Assembly (NCBI GenBank): GCA_016708465.1
Contig: JADJFT010000006.1
Location: 186,001 to 250,000, forward strand
Direction of reading: 5' to 3'
Length of the DNA: 64,000 bases
From: Rhodanobacteraceae bacterium
Lineage (GTDB): Bacteria; Pseudomonadota; Gammaproteobacteria; Xanthomonadales; Ahniellaceae
Positions 40,463-50,449 of this stretch are shown piece by piece. Under the pieces are notes generated by a model. That model was not told the origin of the DNA. It saw only the letters and a program-made list of their open reading frames with translations, and ran no database searches. Numbering within the stretch: position 1 is the stretch's first letter; every line of letters starts with the position of its first letter. The position numbers and the translations under genes are program-made.

Positions 40463-41956
40463 ATGGAAAAACGAATGAGCCACGTTGCACCGAACCACGC
40501 CCTGCGCCGCACCAAGATTATCGCCACCCTCGGCCCAGCCTCCGACGCGCCCGGCGCGATTGATGCGCTGATCGCCGCCGGCGTCAACATCGTCCGCTTG
40601 AATTTTTCACACGGCACAAAGGAACATCACGCCGCACGCATCCATGCGGTACGCGATGCCGCACACAAACTTGGGCGCGAGGTTGGCGTGCTCGCTGATC
40701 TTCAGGGTCCGAAGATCCGTATCGAGAAATTCGAGGAAGGAAAGGTACTGCTCAAGGCCGGTGACCCGTTCACGCTGATCTGTAGCGCTGATGCGCCGCT
40801 CGGCGACCGCACTCGCGTCGGCATGAGCTATCTCGGCTTGATCAATGACGTCGTCGTCGGCGACACATTGCTGCTGGACGACGGACTGATGGCGGTGCGC
40901 GTCGATACGATCGAAGGCGTCGAGATCCGCACCACAGTGCTGACCGACGGCAAACTGTCCGACCGCAAGGGCCTGAATCGGCTCGGCGGTGGACTCTCGC
41001 TCGGTGCGCTGACCGACAAGGACAAACGCGACATCATCACTGCTGCGGAACTGAAGGTCGACTTCGTCGCAGTATCGTTCTGCCGCAATGCCGCCGACAT
41101 GCATGAGGCGCGAGCACTGCTGAGGGCTGCCGGTTGGGATGCCGCTCTGGTTGCAAAAATCGAGCGTGCGGAATCGATTCCACTACTCGGCGAGATCATC
41201 GACGCTTCCGATGTAGTGATGGTGGCGCGCGGTGATCTTGGTGTTGAAATCGGTGACGCCGAACTGCCCGGACTGCAGAAAAAAATCATCCGCGAGACGC
41301 TCGAGCGCAACAAAGTGGTGATCACCGCGACGCAGATGCTGCAGTCGATGGTCGAGTCGCCGATTCCGACGCGCGCGGAAGTGCTCGACGTCGCCAATGC
41401 GGTGATCGACGGCTCCGACGCGGTGATGTTGTCGCAGGAAACGGCGGCCGGAAATTACCCAACCAAGGCAGTCGAAGCGATGGTGCGTATCTGCCTCGGT
41501 GCCGAGCGCCAATTCGAGATGGACACCGACTTCGAGGCCGCGCCGCGCAACCTCGCGCGGGTAGATCAGGCGGTCGCGATGTCGGCGATGTTTCTGGCTG
41601 AACACATCAAGGTGCGCGCCATCATCGCGCTCACCGAGTCCGGCGGCACCGCGCGCTATCTATCGCGTTTCCGCTCGGAAGTGCCGATCTTCGCGCTATC
41701 GCGGCATTCTGGCACGCGCCGGCGCATGGCGATGATGCGCGACGTTTTTCCGATTGATTTCGATACCCGTGGCCTGCCGCCACGCGAAGCGGCGCGCGAA
41801 GCGATTCGTCGCTTGCACGCGCTCGGTCATCTGCACGAAGGCGATCGCGTGATGATCACCAGCGGTGACAGCATGGAAAACCAAGGCGCCACGAACACCC
41901 TGCGTTTGCTTGAAGTCGGCCCGGAAGGCAAGGCGGAAGGGCTGGGCGATCTCTGA
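40463..41956 (+). CDS. pyk: Pyruvate kinase
   Basis: Final ATP-forming step of glycolysis. 497 residues with RRTKIIATLGPAS at the start, the NFSHGTKEHH loop, VARGDLGVEIG (Mg/PEP site), TATQMLQSM, and a C-terminal allosteric domain. The enzyme has the longer B-domain of the PykA-like group. An ATG at 40475 is a possible alternative start four codons in. It follows the MgtC-like gene by 47 bases on the same strand. Confidence 0.97.
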   Translation: MEKRMSHVAPNHALRRTKIIATLGPASDAPGAIDALIAAGVNIVRLNFSHGTKEHHAARIHAVRDAAHKLGREVGVLADLQGPKIRIEKFEEGKVLLKAGDPFTLICSADAPLGDRTRVGMSYLGLINDVVVGDTLLLDDGLMAVRVDTIEGVEIRTTVLTDGKLSDRKGLNRLGGGLSLGALTDKDKRDIITAAELKVDFVAVSFCRNAADMHEARALLRAAGWDAALVAKIERAESIPLLGEIIDASDVVMVARGDLGVEIGDAELPGLQKKIIRETLERNKVVITATQMLQSMVESPIPTRAEVLDVANAVIDGSDAVMLSQETAAGNYPTKAVEAMVRICLGAERQFEMDTDFEAAPRNLARVDQAVAMSAMFLAEHIKVRAIIALTESGGTARYLSRFRSEVPIFALSRHSGTRRRMAMMRDVFPIDFDTRGLPPREAAREAIRRLHALGHLHEGDRVMITSGDSMENQGATNTLRLLEVGPEGKAEGLGDL

Positions 41957-42048
41957 TTCGCATCGCAAACCCTGCCAAGGAAAGTGTTGGTCGACATCCG
42001 TCGACGGCGCACTGCGCGTGATTACGGCACGCCAGCAGTTCGCCGGTA

Positions 42049-42948
42049 TCAGCGCTTCCAGGTAATCAGCACGACGCCGGCGAGGATGATGGCCATGGCG
42101 ATCAGGTCGAGGCGATGCAGGAATTCGCCGCCGAGCATTACGCCAAAAAGTACCGCGATCGGCGGATTGACGTAGGCGTAACTGGTCGCGATCGCCGGGC
42201 GCACCTTGTCGAGCAGGTAGACGTAGGCGCCGAAACCAATAATCGATCCGAAGACCGCCAAATAGACCAGCGCGCCCACCGCCATCGCATCGATACCGGG
42301 ACGAATCCAGCCGTCGCCGTGGATGACGGTCATCAGCGCCAGCACCGGTGCCGCGATCAACATCTGTGCGGCGGTACTCATCATCGGCGCCGGCAGATCG
42401 CGGCCACGGCTCCATACCGAACCGAAGGCCCAAGCCACCGGCGAGATCAGCAAGGCGATCGCGCCGAGCGGGTTCGCCGCCAAGTCACCGCCCAGATTGA
42501 GCAGAATCACGCCGACGAAACCAATCGCAAGGCCGACACTCTCGCGGCGCGTCGGCCAGCGTCCGTACATCGCGCCGAACATCGCCGCCCACAGCGGCAT
42601 GCTGGCGATGGCGACGGCAGTCAGGCCGGAACCGACATACTGCTCGGCATAGCAGACGCCGCCATTGCCGATACCGAGCAGCAGGCTGCCCATGACCAAC
42701 ATGTTTTTCCACTGCGCGCGCGTTGGCGCAGCCGTGCCGCGCCAACGCAACCAGGCGTAGAACATGCCGCCCGCAGCCGCGAAGCGGATGGCCGCCATGG
42801 CGAATGGTGAAAAACCGACCAGCGCCCACTTGATCGCGAGATAGGTCGAACCCCAGACGATGTAAAGCGAGAGCAGCGCGGCGAGGATCAACCAGCGCTC
42901 ACGGCGTGCGGTATCGACTGCATGAGCGTCGGTCAGCGGGATCGACAT
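42049..42948 (-). CDS. EamA family drug/metabolite transporter (YedA-like)
   Basis: 299 residues with ten predicted membrane helices arranged as two EamA repeats. The first contains LYIVWGSTYLAIKWAL and the second VFGSIIGFGAYVYLLDKVRP and VNPPIAVLFGVMLGGE. The pattern closely resembles YedA-type exporters. Substrate unknown; amino-acid or metabolite efflux is typical. It is convergent with pyk, about 90 bases apart. Confidence 0.92.
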   Translation of the reverse strand: MSIPLTDAHAVDTARRERWLILAALLSLYIVWGSTYLAIKWALVGFSPFAMAAIRFAAAGGMFYAWLRWRGTAAPTRAQWKNMLVMGSLLLGIGNGGVCYAEQYVGSGLTAVAIASMPLWAAMFGAMYGRWPTRRESVGLAIGFVGVILLNLGGDLAANPLGAIALLISPVAWAFGSVWSRGRDLPAPMMSTAAQMLIAAPVLALMTVIHGDGWIRPGIDAMAVGALVYLAVFGSIIGFGAYVYLLDKVRPAIATSYAYVNPPIAVLFGVMLGGEFLHRLDLIAMAIILAGVVLITWKR

Positions 42949-43048
42949 CGAGGTATTACCCGGCTAGGTGCAGTCGCGGACGATAGCGGCTGCAGCGGCG
43001 GCGATCAGGCAGGAATCCGGGCGATTCGGCGGCAACTATCGCCGACGA

Positions 43049-43312
43049 TCAGTTGTGGTCGCGTCGGGTTGGCGTCAGCACGCCACTGCCGGGACGACGC
43101 ACGACTTCATACTCGGCATCGAAAACGCGTTCACTCGCAGGGCCAGGCGCCGGGTCATCGCGACCGCGCAGCAATCGCGCCAGCGACACACCGATAAAGA
43201 TCGCGAAGGCCACCATTGTGCCGAACGCCAGTGCGCCGAGTGCGATGGCGCCGATCAACAGCACCTTCAGCGCGGCAAACACGGGGCGGAGCAGGGCAGA
43301 CAGCATGGACAT
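43049..43312 (-). CDS. Small hypothetical membrane protein
   Basis: 87 residues from ATG 43312, with one long hydrophobic stretch (about residues 12-45, LKVLLIGAIALGALAFGTMV and on). A basic and proline-containing cytoplasmic-like tail ends YEVVRRPGSGVL. I do not recognise it. Divergent from the Rieske gene, with 52 bases between starts. Confidence 0.6.
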   Translation of the reverse strand: MSMLSALLRPVFAALKVLLIGAIALGALAFGTMVAFAIFIGVSLARLLRGRDDPAPGPASERVFDAEYEVVRRPGSGVLTPTRRDHN

Positions 43313-43364
43313 GGCATCATTCTCGACAAGTGCGCCTAGCATGCAGCAAAGGAGTCGCAAGCAC

Positions 43365-43727
43365 ATGAACGACAGCTTCACGTCGGGTGACGACATCGAT
43401 GCCGTTCGTCGGATTGCATTGGCCGACATCCCCGACGGCGGCGCCGTCGCCGCGCGTTTGCCCTCCAGTACCGGGGGTTTCGACGTCATTCTCGTACGGG
43501 TCGGCGAACGCGTGCTCGGTTATCACAACGAATGTCCGCATGCGGGTCGACGGCTCGATTGGGCCCCGGGCCGCTTTATCGTCGACAAGGGGCATCTGGT
43601 CTGCGCCGCGCATGGCGCGATGTTCAAGCTCGACAGCGGCTTTTGTACATCAGGGCCGTGCATGGGCAATGGGTTGGTCCCGGTCGCGCTGAACATCGAC
43701 GGTGATGCCGTGGTGCTGGCTCAGTAA
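43365..43727 (+). CDS. Rieske [2Fe-2S] domain protein
   Basis: 120 residues forming one Rieske domain. Cluster ligands are seen as CPHAGRRL (Cys57, His59) and CAAHGAMF (Cys80, His83), with the TSGPC segment after them. It resembles stand-alone ferredoxin-like Rieske proteins that feed electrons to oxygenases or nitrite reductases. None is adjacent, so the partner is unknown. An AAAGGAG ribosome-binding site precedes the ATG. It overlaps the convergent SLC13 gene by seven bases. Confidence 0.9.
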   Translation: MNDSFTSGDDIDAVRRIALADIPDGGAVAARLPSSTGGFDVILVRVGERVLGYHNECPHAGRRLDWAPGRFIVDKGHLVCAAHGAMFKLDSGFCTSGPCMGNGLVPVALNIDGDAVVLAQ

Positions 43728-45562
43728 ATCAGGTTGACCATGATCAGCGTGACGATCGCAAAAATTGCACTCAACGGTGCACCCGCTCGGACCAGATCCT
43801 GCTTCCGATAACTGGCCGGACTAGCGACCAACGAGATCACCGGGTTAGTGGTGCTGGTGAAGTTATTCGAGGCAGCAAGCGTGACCAGCAGCGCAAACGG
43901 TGTCGGATTCAGATTCGCGGCCAATGCAATATTGATGGCCATCGGCACCATCACTACGGTCGCACCGACATTCGACATCACTTGTGCAAACAGGCTGGTT
44001 AACACGACCAGTGCTAATTGCAGCGCCCACGCCGGAACATCGCCGAGCACGTGAAGGATCTCTTGTGCGATCCACGCCGCGGCGCCAGTTGAGTCCATCG
44101 CCCAGCCGAGTGGAATCAACGAGGCTATGATGAAGATGGTCTTCCAGTTGATTGCGCGATAGGCCTCGTACATGTTCAGCACGCCGGTAAGCAGCATGCC
44201 AACCGCGCCCGAGAGCAAGGCCACCGGCAGGGGCAAGTCGGAGAGCAAGGCCAGCACCATCGACAGCGCGAAGAACGCGATGGCGTGGTTCAGGCGATGT
44301 GGCCGCTCCTCATCCTTGGGGTAGTCGGTGACGACAACGAAATCGTGGTCTTCCGCTGCGTGTGCAAGATCCCGCCAAGCACCATGGGTCACAAGGGTGT
44401 CGCCTTGGCGGAGCAAGCGTCCGCGAATCTCGTCGCGCCAGATTTTGTCGCCGCGATTCACCGCCAGCACGGAAATGCCGAAGCGTTTGCGCAGACGCAG
44501 ATCACCGACGCGCTGGCCGATGAAGCGTGAATTCGGCGGCACCACCGCCTCGGCAATGCCGGCGCGGGTCGGGTTGAACATGGCGCCGAAATTACGCGTC
44601 TTCGGCAATACCCGCAGACCCTGTTGCTGTGCCCAGTCGTGAATGCGTTCGCGTGGTCCGAGCACGCCGAGAATGGTATTCGCCCAAAGCATCTGGTCAG
44701 CAGGCGGAGCCAGGCGCGCTTCTTCGCCGACCTTGATCGCGAGGATCAGCGGTGTGTTGGCCAGCGCTTCCACTTCCGCGATCGACAGGCCGATGAGTGC
44801 GCTTTCCGCGGGTACCATCAACTCGACAACCTCACCTTCGATGCCGTAGGTGCTCTCGAAGTAGCTGGCGGTCGCGCCGGGTGTGACGACTTGACGTTCA
44901 TCGTCGCGGCTCGGCATCAATTTTGGCCAGAACCACTGGAAGTAGGCGAGGCCAGAGAGCAGGAGCGCCAGGCCGATCGGTGCGACGCTGAACATCGAAA
45001 AGGTTTCGATGGTGTCGGCGCCGGAGGGCAGGTTGCGGTTCACCGCCAGCACCAAGTCATTGAGCAGGATCTGCGGTGAGTTGCCAACCATCGTCAACGT
45101 GCCGCCAAGAATGATGCAGCAAGCCATCGGCAGCAGCAGGCGCGACAGTGGCAAACCAGTGCGAGAGCTGATGCGCGCGACGACCGGCAGGAACAGCGCC
45201 GTGACCGCCACATTCTGCATCACTGCCGAGGTCACGCCGGTGATGCCGCACAGCACCAGCAGCAAGCGCCGTTCGTCACCGTTGGATAGACGCAGAATGT
45301 GCGATGCCGCAGTGGTCAGCACACCAGTGCGGTCGAGGCCGGCACCAAGGATCATCGTCGCCATGATCGCGATGACAGCATTGCCGGCGAAGCCGTCGAA
45401 CAACTGGTCGGTCGGCACGATGCCGGAGATACCGAGTGCGACCAGCACCAGCAATGCCACGACATCGGCACGCACCCACTCCAGCGTGAACATGACCAAC
45501 GTGAATGTGGTCAGCCCAAGCACGAGCAGCATTTCACCGGAGAGGGTCAGGCCGCTGAGCAT
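43721..45562 (-). CDS. SLC13/DASS-type permease with two TrkA-C (RCK_C) domains
   Basis: 613 residues. An N-terminal membrane half (about residues 1-200) carries FAGNAVIAIMATMILGAGLD and ALFLPVVARISSRTGLPLS. Two cytoplasmic TrkA_C modules lie around residues 210-390 (with GLSIAEVEALANTPLILAIK, then GQRVGDLRLRKRFGISVLAV). A second membrane half has NVGATVVMVPMAINIALAAN. This ArsB/CitT-superfamily layout is common in Proteobacteria and often annotated as a sodium/sulfate or anion transporter; the substrate is not evident. Confidence 0.92.
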   Translation of the reverse strand: MLSGLTLSGEMLLVLGLTTFTLVMFTLEWVRADVVALLVLVALGISGIVPTDQLFDGFAGNAVIAIMATMILGAGLDRTGVLTTAASHILRLSNGDERRLLLVLCGITGVTSAVMQNVAVTALFLPVVARISSRTGLPLSRLLLPMACCIILGGTLTMVGNSPQILLNDLVLAVNRNLPSGADTIETFSMFSVAPIGLALLLSGLAYFQWFWPKLMPSRDDERQVVTPGATASYFESTYGIEGEVVELMVPAESALIGLSIAEVEALANTPLILAIKVGEEARLAPPADQMLWANTILGVLGPRERIHDWAQQQGLRVLPKTRNFGAMFNPTRAGIAEAVVPPNSRFIGQRVGDLRLRKRFGISVLAVNRGDKIWRDEIRGRLLRQGDTLVTHGAWRDLAHAAEDHDFVVVTDYPKDEERPHRLNHAIAFFALSMVLALLSDLPLPVALLSGAVGMLLTGVLNMYEAYRAINWKTIFIIASLIPLGWAMDSTGAAAWIAQEILHVLGDVPAWALQLALVVLTSLFAQVMSNVGATVVMVPMAINIALAANLNPTPFALLVTLAASNNFTSTTNPVISLVASPASYRKQDLVRAGAPLSAIFAIVTLIMVNLIY

Positions 45563-45664
45563 GGTCCTTGTGGGCGGCGGAGTCGAAGGAATGTCCGAGT
45601 GTAGCTTCGTGCAGCGTCATGCCGGAACCGCATTCACCGTCTGAGTCAGCGAAATGTCACTGCT

Positions 45665-46360
45665 TCAATGGTTGCGGTAGAGCAAATCCCACACGCCGTG
45701 CCCGAGGCGTTCACCACGCTTCTGGAAATGGGTCTCAATGCGCCAGTCCGGGCGTGGTGCGCTTTTCCGCGGGCCGAGTTCGTTGTCGAACGATGCGCTG
45801 GCATCGAGCACGTCGAACATGTGCTCGGCATAAGCTTCCCAGTCCGTCGCCAAATGAAACAATCCGCCAGACGCAAGCCGCGAAGCCACCAATTCGACGA
45901 ATTCCGGCTGCACGATGCGACGCTTGTGGTGACGTTTCTTGTGCCACGGATCGGGGAAGTACAAGCGCAGTTCGGCCAGTGCCCCACGCGTGATCTGGTC
46001 ACGTAACACGTCGACGGCATCGTGCTTCGACACGCGCAGGTTGCTCAAGCCGGCATCAACCGCCTGCTTGAGCAATCGCCCGACCCCTGGTTCGTGAACT
46101 TCGATACCGAGATAGTTGCGCGCCGGATCACTTGTCGCGGCGGCGAACAGGGCTTCGCCATTGCCGAATCCGATTTCGAGCACCACTGGGTGGGCATTGC
46201 CGAATAGCGTGGCGAGATCGCACGGCGATGTGTGGTAGTCGATGCCGTAGCGTGACCAGAGATCGTCGATGGCGCGCTTTTGTCCTTCGGTCATTCGGCC
46301 GATGCGTTTGACATAGCTCTTGATCTCTCGGCGCGGTGGTGCGTGCGTCGTATCGGTCAT
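45665..46360 (-). CDS. trmB: tRNA (guanosine(46)-N7)-methyltransferase
   Basis: Adds the m7G46 modification to tRNA variable loops with SAM. 231 residues. The SAM motif VVLEIGFGNGEAL, the YLGIEVHEPGVG segment, the signature RLYFPDPWHKKRHHKRRIVQ and the ATDWEAYAEHM motif are present. Its start ATG and the thiG stop share bases at 46360, so it is the last gene of a thiS-thiG-trmB operon. Confidence 0.97.
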   Translation of the reverse strand: MTDTTHAPPRREIKSYVKRIGRMTEGQKRAIDDLWSRYGIDYHTSPCDLATLFGNAHPVVLEIGFGNGEALFAAATSDPARNYLGIEVHEPGVGRLLKQAVDAGLSNLRVSKHDAVDVLRDQITRGALAELRLYFPDPWHKKRHHKRRIVQPEFVELVASRLASGGLFHLATDWEAYAEHMFDVLDASASFDNELGPRKSAPRPDWRIETHFQKRGERLGHGVWDLLYRNH

Positions 46361-47158
46361 CAGAGGAAGTGCCCATCGATCGGGCTGGATGCCGAGGCAA
46401 AGCGTTTGCGTGGAATACGCCCGGCGAGAAATGCTTCACGACCGGCTTCGATCGCCTTGCGCATGGCGCTGGCCATCAATACTGGGTATTTCGCGCCGGC
46501 GATCGCGGTATTCATCAACACGCCATCGCAACCGAGTTCCATCGCAATCGCCGCATCCGATGCTGTGCCGACTCCGGCATCGACCAAGATCGGTACCTTG
46601 GCGTTCTCGACGATCGTGAGGATGTTGTAAGGGTTACGAATGCCGAGCCCGGAGCCGATCGGCGCCGCCAGCGGCATTACCGCGACGCAGCCCATCTGTT
46701 CCAGCTTCTTCGCGATGATCGGATCATCATTCGTGTACACCATCACGTCGAAGCCTTCGCGCACCAGCACTTCAGTGGCCTTGATGGTTTCGATGATGTC
46801 CGGAAACAGCGTCTTCGGGTCGGCCAGCACTTCGAGCTTGACCAGTGTGCGGCCATCAAGCAGTTCGCGTGCGAGCCGGCAGGTGCGCACGGCATCTTCG
46901 GCGTTGTAACAGCCGGCGGTGTTCGGCAGGATCGTGAAGCGCGACGGCGGCAGCACGTCGAGCAAGTTGGGTTCGCCCGGGTTCTGGCCGATGTTGCTGC
47001 GCCGGATCGCGACCGTGACGATCTCTGCGCCGGCGGCTTCGGTGGCCAAGCGCGTCTCTTCGAGATCCTTGAATTTGCCAGTACCGGTCAACAGGCGCGA
47101 GCGGTAAGCTTCGGCCAGCGATGACGAAACCATCATCGTGCGGATATGTCGTGTTCAT
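46360..47158 (-). CDS. thiG: Thiazole synthase ThiG (frameshifted near N-terminus)
   Basis: Forms the thiazole phosphate of thiamin from DXP, dehydroglycine and the ThiS thiocarboxylate. About 265 residues. TGTGKFKDLEETR, VAIRRSNIGQNPGE, VLADPKTLFPD and the VDAGVGTASDAA phosphate loop are all present. The natural start at 47158 (MNTTYPHDDGFVIAGR) is one base out of register with the rest (YRSRLLTGTGK); an extra base lies within 47106-47111. An in-frame ATG at 47136 could start a shorter product, but sequence error is more likely. It follows thiS by nine bases. Confidence 0.93.
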
Positions 47159-47167
47159 GCTTGCTCC

Positions 47168-47368
47168 TCAGCCGCCGCCGATCGCATGCACGATCTCGAC
47201 GCGATCACCCGCACACAGCACATGCGTGGCATGCCGCGAGCGCGGGACGATGTCCAGGTTCACTTCCACCGCGACGCGCTTCTCGGCGAGTCCGGCGACC
47301 ATCAGCAATTCAGCGACTACGGCGCCGTCGCGCAGTTCCTGAGCGATGCCGTTCAACAAGATATTCAT
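47168..47368 (-). CDS. thiS: Sulfur carrier protein ThiS
   Basis: 66 residues, ubiquitin-like fold. It ends VEIVHAIGGG: the C-terminal Gly-Gly is adenylated and thiocarboxylated to deliver sulfur for the thiazole. The family has just this size. It lies directly before thiG on the same strand. thiF, thiH/thiO and the activating enzyme are not in the window. Confidence 0.93.
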   Translation of the reverse strand: MNILLNGIAQELRDGAVVAELLMVAGLAEKRVAVEVNLDIVPRSRHATHVLCAGDRVEIVHAIGGG

Positions 47369-47392
47369 GGTGTGGATTGTAGCAATGCGGCG

Positions 47393-48478
47393 TCAATCCA
47401 GCCGCTTGCGGAAGCGCAGCGTGGCCAGCGACAGCATCAATGCGGTGAAGCCGAGCAGTATCCAGATCTCCTGCTGCAGTTCTGAAAGTTCGGCGGCGCG
47501 CAACAAGATGCCGCGAATCAGCCGGATAAAGTGCGTCAGTGGCAGAACTTCCGCGATCCATTGGGCAGCCTTGGGCATTCCCGCGAACGGAAACATGAAC
47601 CCGGACAGCAAGATCTGCGGCAGGAACGTGAAAAACGCCATCTGCATGGCCTGGAACTGCGTGCTCGCGAACGTCGACAGGAAGACGCCAAGACTGAGCG
47701 CCGCGAAAATGTAGGTCAGCGCCGAAACATAGACCGCCCACAACTCGCCGCGAATCGGTACGCCGAAGATCAGCACGCCGAGGCTCAGCACCACCGTCAC
47801 CTGGACAACGCCGATCAGTACGAAAGGCAGCACCTTGCCGAGTATCAGTTCAAAACTGCTGACCGGCGTCGCGATCAGCATCTCGATGTTGCCGCGCTCG
47901 CGTTCGCGGACGATGGCAACGGCGGTGAACAACGTCATCGTCATGGTCAGAATCACGCCGATCAGCCCCGGTACGGTGTTAATCGCGGAACGTCGTTCCG
48001 GGTTGTAACGGTTCAGTACGGCGAACACTGATGCACGTGTCGAGGTGATCCCAGGCAATGGCATGGCGATCAGTTGCCGTGCAGCGGCCTGGATCGTCGG
48101 GTCGCTGGCATCGACGATCAACTGCAAGGCCTCGCGGTCGCGCGCCGCCAGCCGACGTTCGAGATCATGCGGAATGATCAGGATCAGGCTGATCTCGCCG
48201 GCACGCATCATTGCGTCGGCGGCGCCGGATTCCGGCAATACCGCGCGCACCTCCGCGACCTGGCTGTGGATCAAGGTCGCGATAATTTGGCGGCTGGCGT
48301 GGGTGCCGGCTTCATCGACCACGGCGGTCGACAAGTGGCGCACGTCCATGTTGATCGCGAAGCCGAACAGCAGCAGTTGGATCGTCGGAATGCCGAGGAT
48401 CATTGCCGCGGTCAGGCGGTCGCGGCGCAACTGCTTGAGTTCTTTGATGATGATCGCGAGTAGTCGCTGCCAATTCAT
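47393..48478 (-). CDS. ABC-2 type transporter permease
   Basis: 361 residues with the ABC2_membrane_3 layout. A first helix follows the N-terminal LAIIIKELKQLRRDRLTAAM, then a large periplasmic domain (about residues 45-175) and five more helices. The typical QILLSGFMFPFAGMPKAAQW and EVLPLTHFIRLIRGILLR are near the C-terminus. It is the last gene of a three-gene exporter operon with four-base overlaps (adaptor, ATPase, permease), like YbhG-YbhF-YbhS/R or YhiI-RbbA-YhhJ systems. Only one permease gene is present, so a homodimer is implied. Confidence 0.92.
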   Translation of the reverse strand: MNWQRLLAIIIKELKQLRRDRLTAAMILGIPTIQLLLFGFAINMDVRHLSTAVVDEAGTHASRQIIATLIHSQVAEVRAVLPESGAADAMMRAGEISLILIIPHDLERRLAARDREALQLIVDASDPTIQAAARQLIAMPLPGITSTRASVFAVLNRYNPERRSAINTVPGLIGVILTMTMTLFTAVAIVRERERGNIEMLIATPVSSFELILGKVLPFVLIGVVQVTVVLSLGVLIFGVPIRGELWAVYVSALTYIFAALSLGVFLSTFASTQFQAMQMAFFTFLPQILLSGFMFPFAGMPKAAQWIAEVLPLTHFIRLIRGILLRAAELSELQQEIWILLGFTALMLSLATLRFRKRLD

Positions 48479-49407
48479 CGTTGTGTCGCCTTGGCGCGAG
48501 TGGCAGCGACGAAAACATCTTCGAGATTGGCGCCAAGTGGCTCGAAGCGGATGCTGGCGTCGATGGTTTGCAGCGCGTCGATCAGCTGTGAATCTGGCAG
48601 ATCGCGCTGCACCAACACACGCAGCGTGGTGCCGAGTTGGGCGACGCCTTCGACACCGGGAAGGCCGACAAGTACCCGTTGTGCAGCGCGTGGGTGACTG
48701 GTGATCGCGCGCAACACACGGTTTGGCAGATTTGCGATCAGGGCTGCGGGAGTCGCGTCGGCGACCAGACGACCTTCGTCGAGAATCGCGAGCCGATGGC
48801 AGCGTTCGGCCTCGTCCATGTAGTGCGTCGAGACCAGCAAGGTGGTGCCGGCGTCGGCGAGATCGAACAGTGACTCCCAGAACTCACGCCGTGACTGTGG
48901 ATCGACCTGGCTGGTCGGCTCATCAAGCAGTAGCAGTTCGGGAGCGTGCAGAGTCGCGCCGGCGAGTGCAAGGCGTTGCTTCTGGCCACCGCTGAGCGTG
49001 CCAGCGAGTTGTGACGTGCGGTCGCGCAAGTGATAGCGCCGCAACGCAAGATCGATGCGATCTGATGCGCGCTCGCGCGCGAGGCCATGCACGGCAGCGA
49101 GAAAGCGTAGGTTCTCGATCACACTCAGATCGTCGTACAGCGAAAACTTCTGCGTCATGTAGCCGATGCGCCGCTTCAGCGCTTCGGCTTCGCGCGGGAT
49201 CGATAATCCGAGTACGTGGATGTCGCCGGCGGTTGGCGTCAACAAGCCGCAAAGCATGCGGATCGTGGTCGACTTGCCCGAGCCGTTCGGACCGAGAAAG
49301 CCATACACAGAGCCGCGCGGAATGGTCAGGTCGATACGATCAACCGCGGTCAGCGCGCCGAAACGTCGCGTCAAGCCACGCGCCTGGATCGCGACATCGT
49401 CGCTCAT
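48475..49407 (-). CDS. ABC transporter ATP-binding protein
   Basis: 310 residues. Walker A GPNGSGKST near residue 39, signature LSGGQKQRL, Walker B LLLLDEPTSQVDP and the switch His in STHYMDEAERC are present. The C-terminal portion (about residues 225-310) is the extra domain common in CcmA/YbhF-type ATPases. Start and stop overlap the neighbouring adaptor and permease genes, indicating one operon. Confidence 0.95.
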   Translation of the reverse strand: MSDDVAIQARGLTRRFGALTAVDRIDLTIPRGSVYGFLGPNGSGKSTTIRMLCGLLTPTAGDIHVLGLSIPREAEALKRRIGYMTQKFSLYDDLSVIENLRFLAAVHGLARERASDRIDLALRRYHLRDRTSQLAGTLSGGQKQRLALAGATLHAPELLLLDEPTSQVDPQSRREFWESLFDLADAGTTLLVSTHYMDEAERCHRLAILDEGRLVADATPAALIANLPNRVLRAITSHPRAAQRVLVGLPGVEGVAQLGTTLRVLVQRDLPDSQLIDALQTIDASIRFEPLGANLEDVFVAATRAKATQR

Positions 49408-50354
49408 GGTTTTGGTGTGGCCTGCAGCGGCAGGCCAGCAGCAAGTTCGCTGGCTGCACCCGCATCGAATTCGAGTTCAGCGAGAAAGGCGAGGCGATTG
49501 GCGTCGTTGCCGGTCAATGCGTAGTAGGGCGTGAAGCTCGACTGCGCGGCGAGCATGCGTACGCGCGCCATCAGTGCGCCGTCGTGGCCAGTAATCGCGA
49601 CTGAGAAGCGACTGCCAATCTTGGTTGCAGCGCGTTGCGCCGGCGATAGGTAGACCCGCGCATACGGCTGTGCACCAATCAACAAGGTCGCGATGGTCGC
49701 GCCGACAACGGGTGTGTCGCCGATCTCCAGTGGCAGCGTTTCGATCCGCGCCGCCACCGGCGCGACATGGCGCAAGCGCCCGCGCGTGATCTGCAATCCG
49801 GCGAGACGATGTTCTGCCGCCGCCACTGCGGCTCGGGTCTGCGCGAGTGTCTCGGTACGCGTGCCGGCCAACACCAAGTCCTGACTGGCGCGCGCGGCCG
49901 CGAGTTCGCTGCGCGCCAATTCAGCGGTTGCCGACAATCGATCGAGTTCGGCGGCGCTGATCAGCCCGCGCGCCTTGAGGCTTAATCCGCGTTGAAGCTC
50001 GTCTTCGGCCAGCTTCAGCGCAGCACGCGCCCGGTCGCTGCGGGCTGCGACTTCGCGCTTCTGTTCCGGACGCGCACCCGCTCGCTGTTCCGCCAACTGT
50101 TCGCGAACGCGGTCGAGATCGGCGGCCGCGACGGCGAGTTCGGCTTCAGCGCGATCGCCGCGTTGCTCAAGGATCAACGCACCGGCAATGACTTGTTCGC
50201 CTTCGTGTACCGAAATCGCGGTGATCGGTTCGGCGGCCACCGACACCAGTTCGACCCGGTCCCATTCCAGCGTGCCGAGCGCGATCGTTGTCTGATCGTG
50301 CTGACAGGCGGCGAGCAGCAGCGGCAAGAGCAACCAAAGCGCGGTAGGGCGCAT
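49404..50354 (-). CDS. HlyD family periplasmic adaptor lipoprotein
   Basis: 316 residues from the ATG at 50354. The lipoprotein signal ends LLLAAC (Cys17). A lipoyl-like half (ITAISVHEGEQVIAGALILE), a long alpha-helical hairpin (about residues 75-185, rich in Ala, Glu and Arg) and a beta-barrel part with YARVYLSPAQRAATKIGSRF follow. It matches YbhG/YhiI adaptors that couple ABC-2 exporters to TolC. A longer upstream extension in frame is not adaptor-like. First gene of the operon. Confidence 0.92.
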   Translation of the reverse strand: MRPTALWLLLPLLLAACQHDQTTIALGTLEWDRVELVSVAAEPITAISVHEGEQVIAGALILEQRGDRAEAELAVAAADLDRVREQLAEQRAGARPEQKREVAARSDRARAALKLAEDELQRGLSLKARGLISAAELDRLSATAELARSELAAARASQDLVLAGTRTETLAQTRAAVAAAEHRLAGLQITRGRLRHVAPVAARIETLPLEIGDTPVVGATIATLLIGAQPYARVYLSPAQRAATKIGSRFSVAITGHDGALMARVRMLAAQSSFTPYYALTGNDANRLAFLAELEFDAGAASELAAGLPLQATPKP

Positions 50355-50449
50355 GCAGCGAATCCGGCAGAAGTGGGAGTGCGATGGTAGCAATCGGCGA
50401 ACGGATCGATGTTGCTGCCGCCACTGCCCATGATAATTTCCGGCTATCC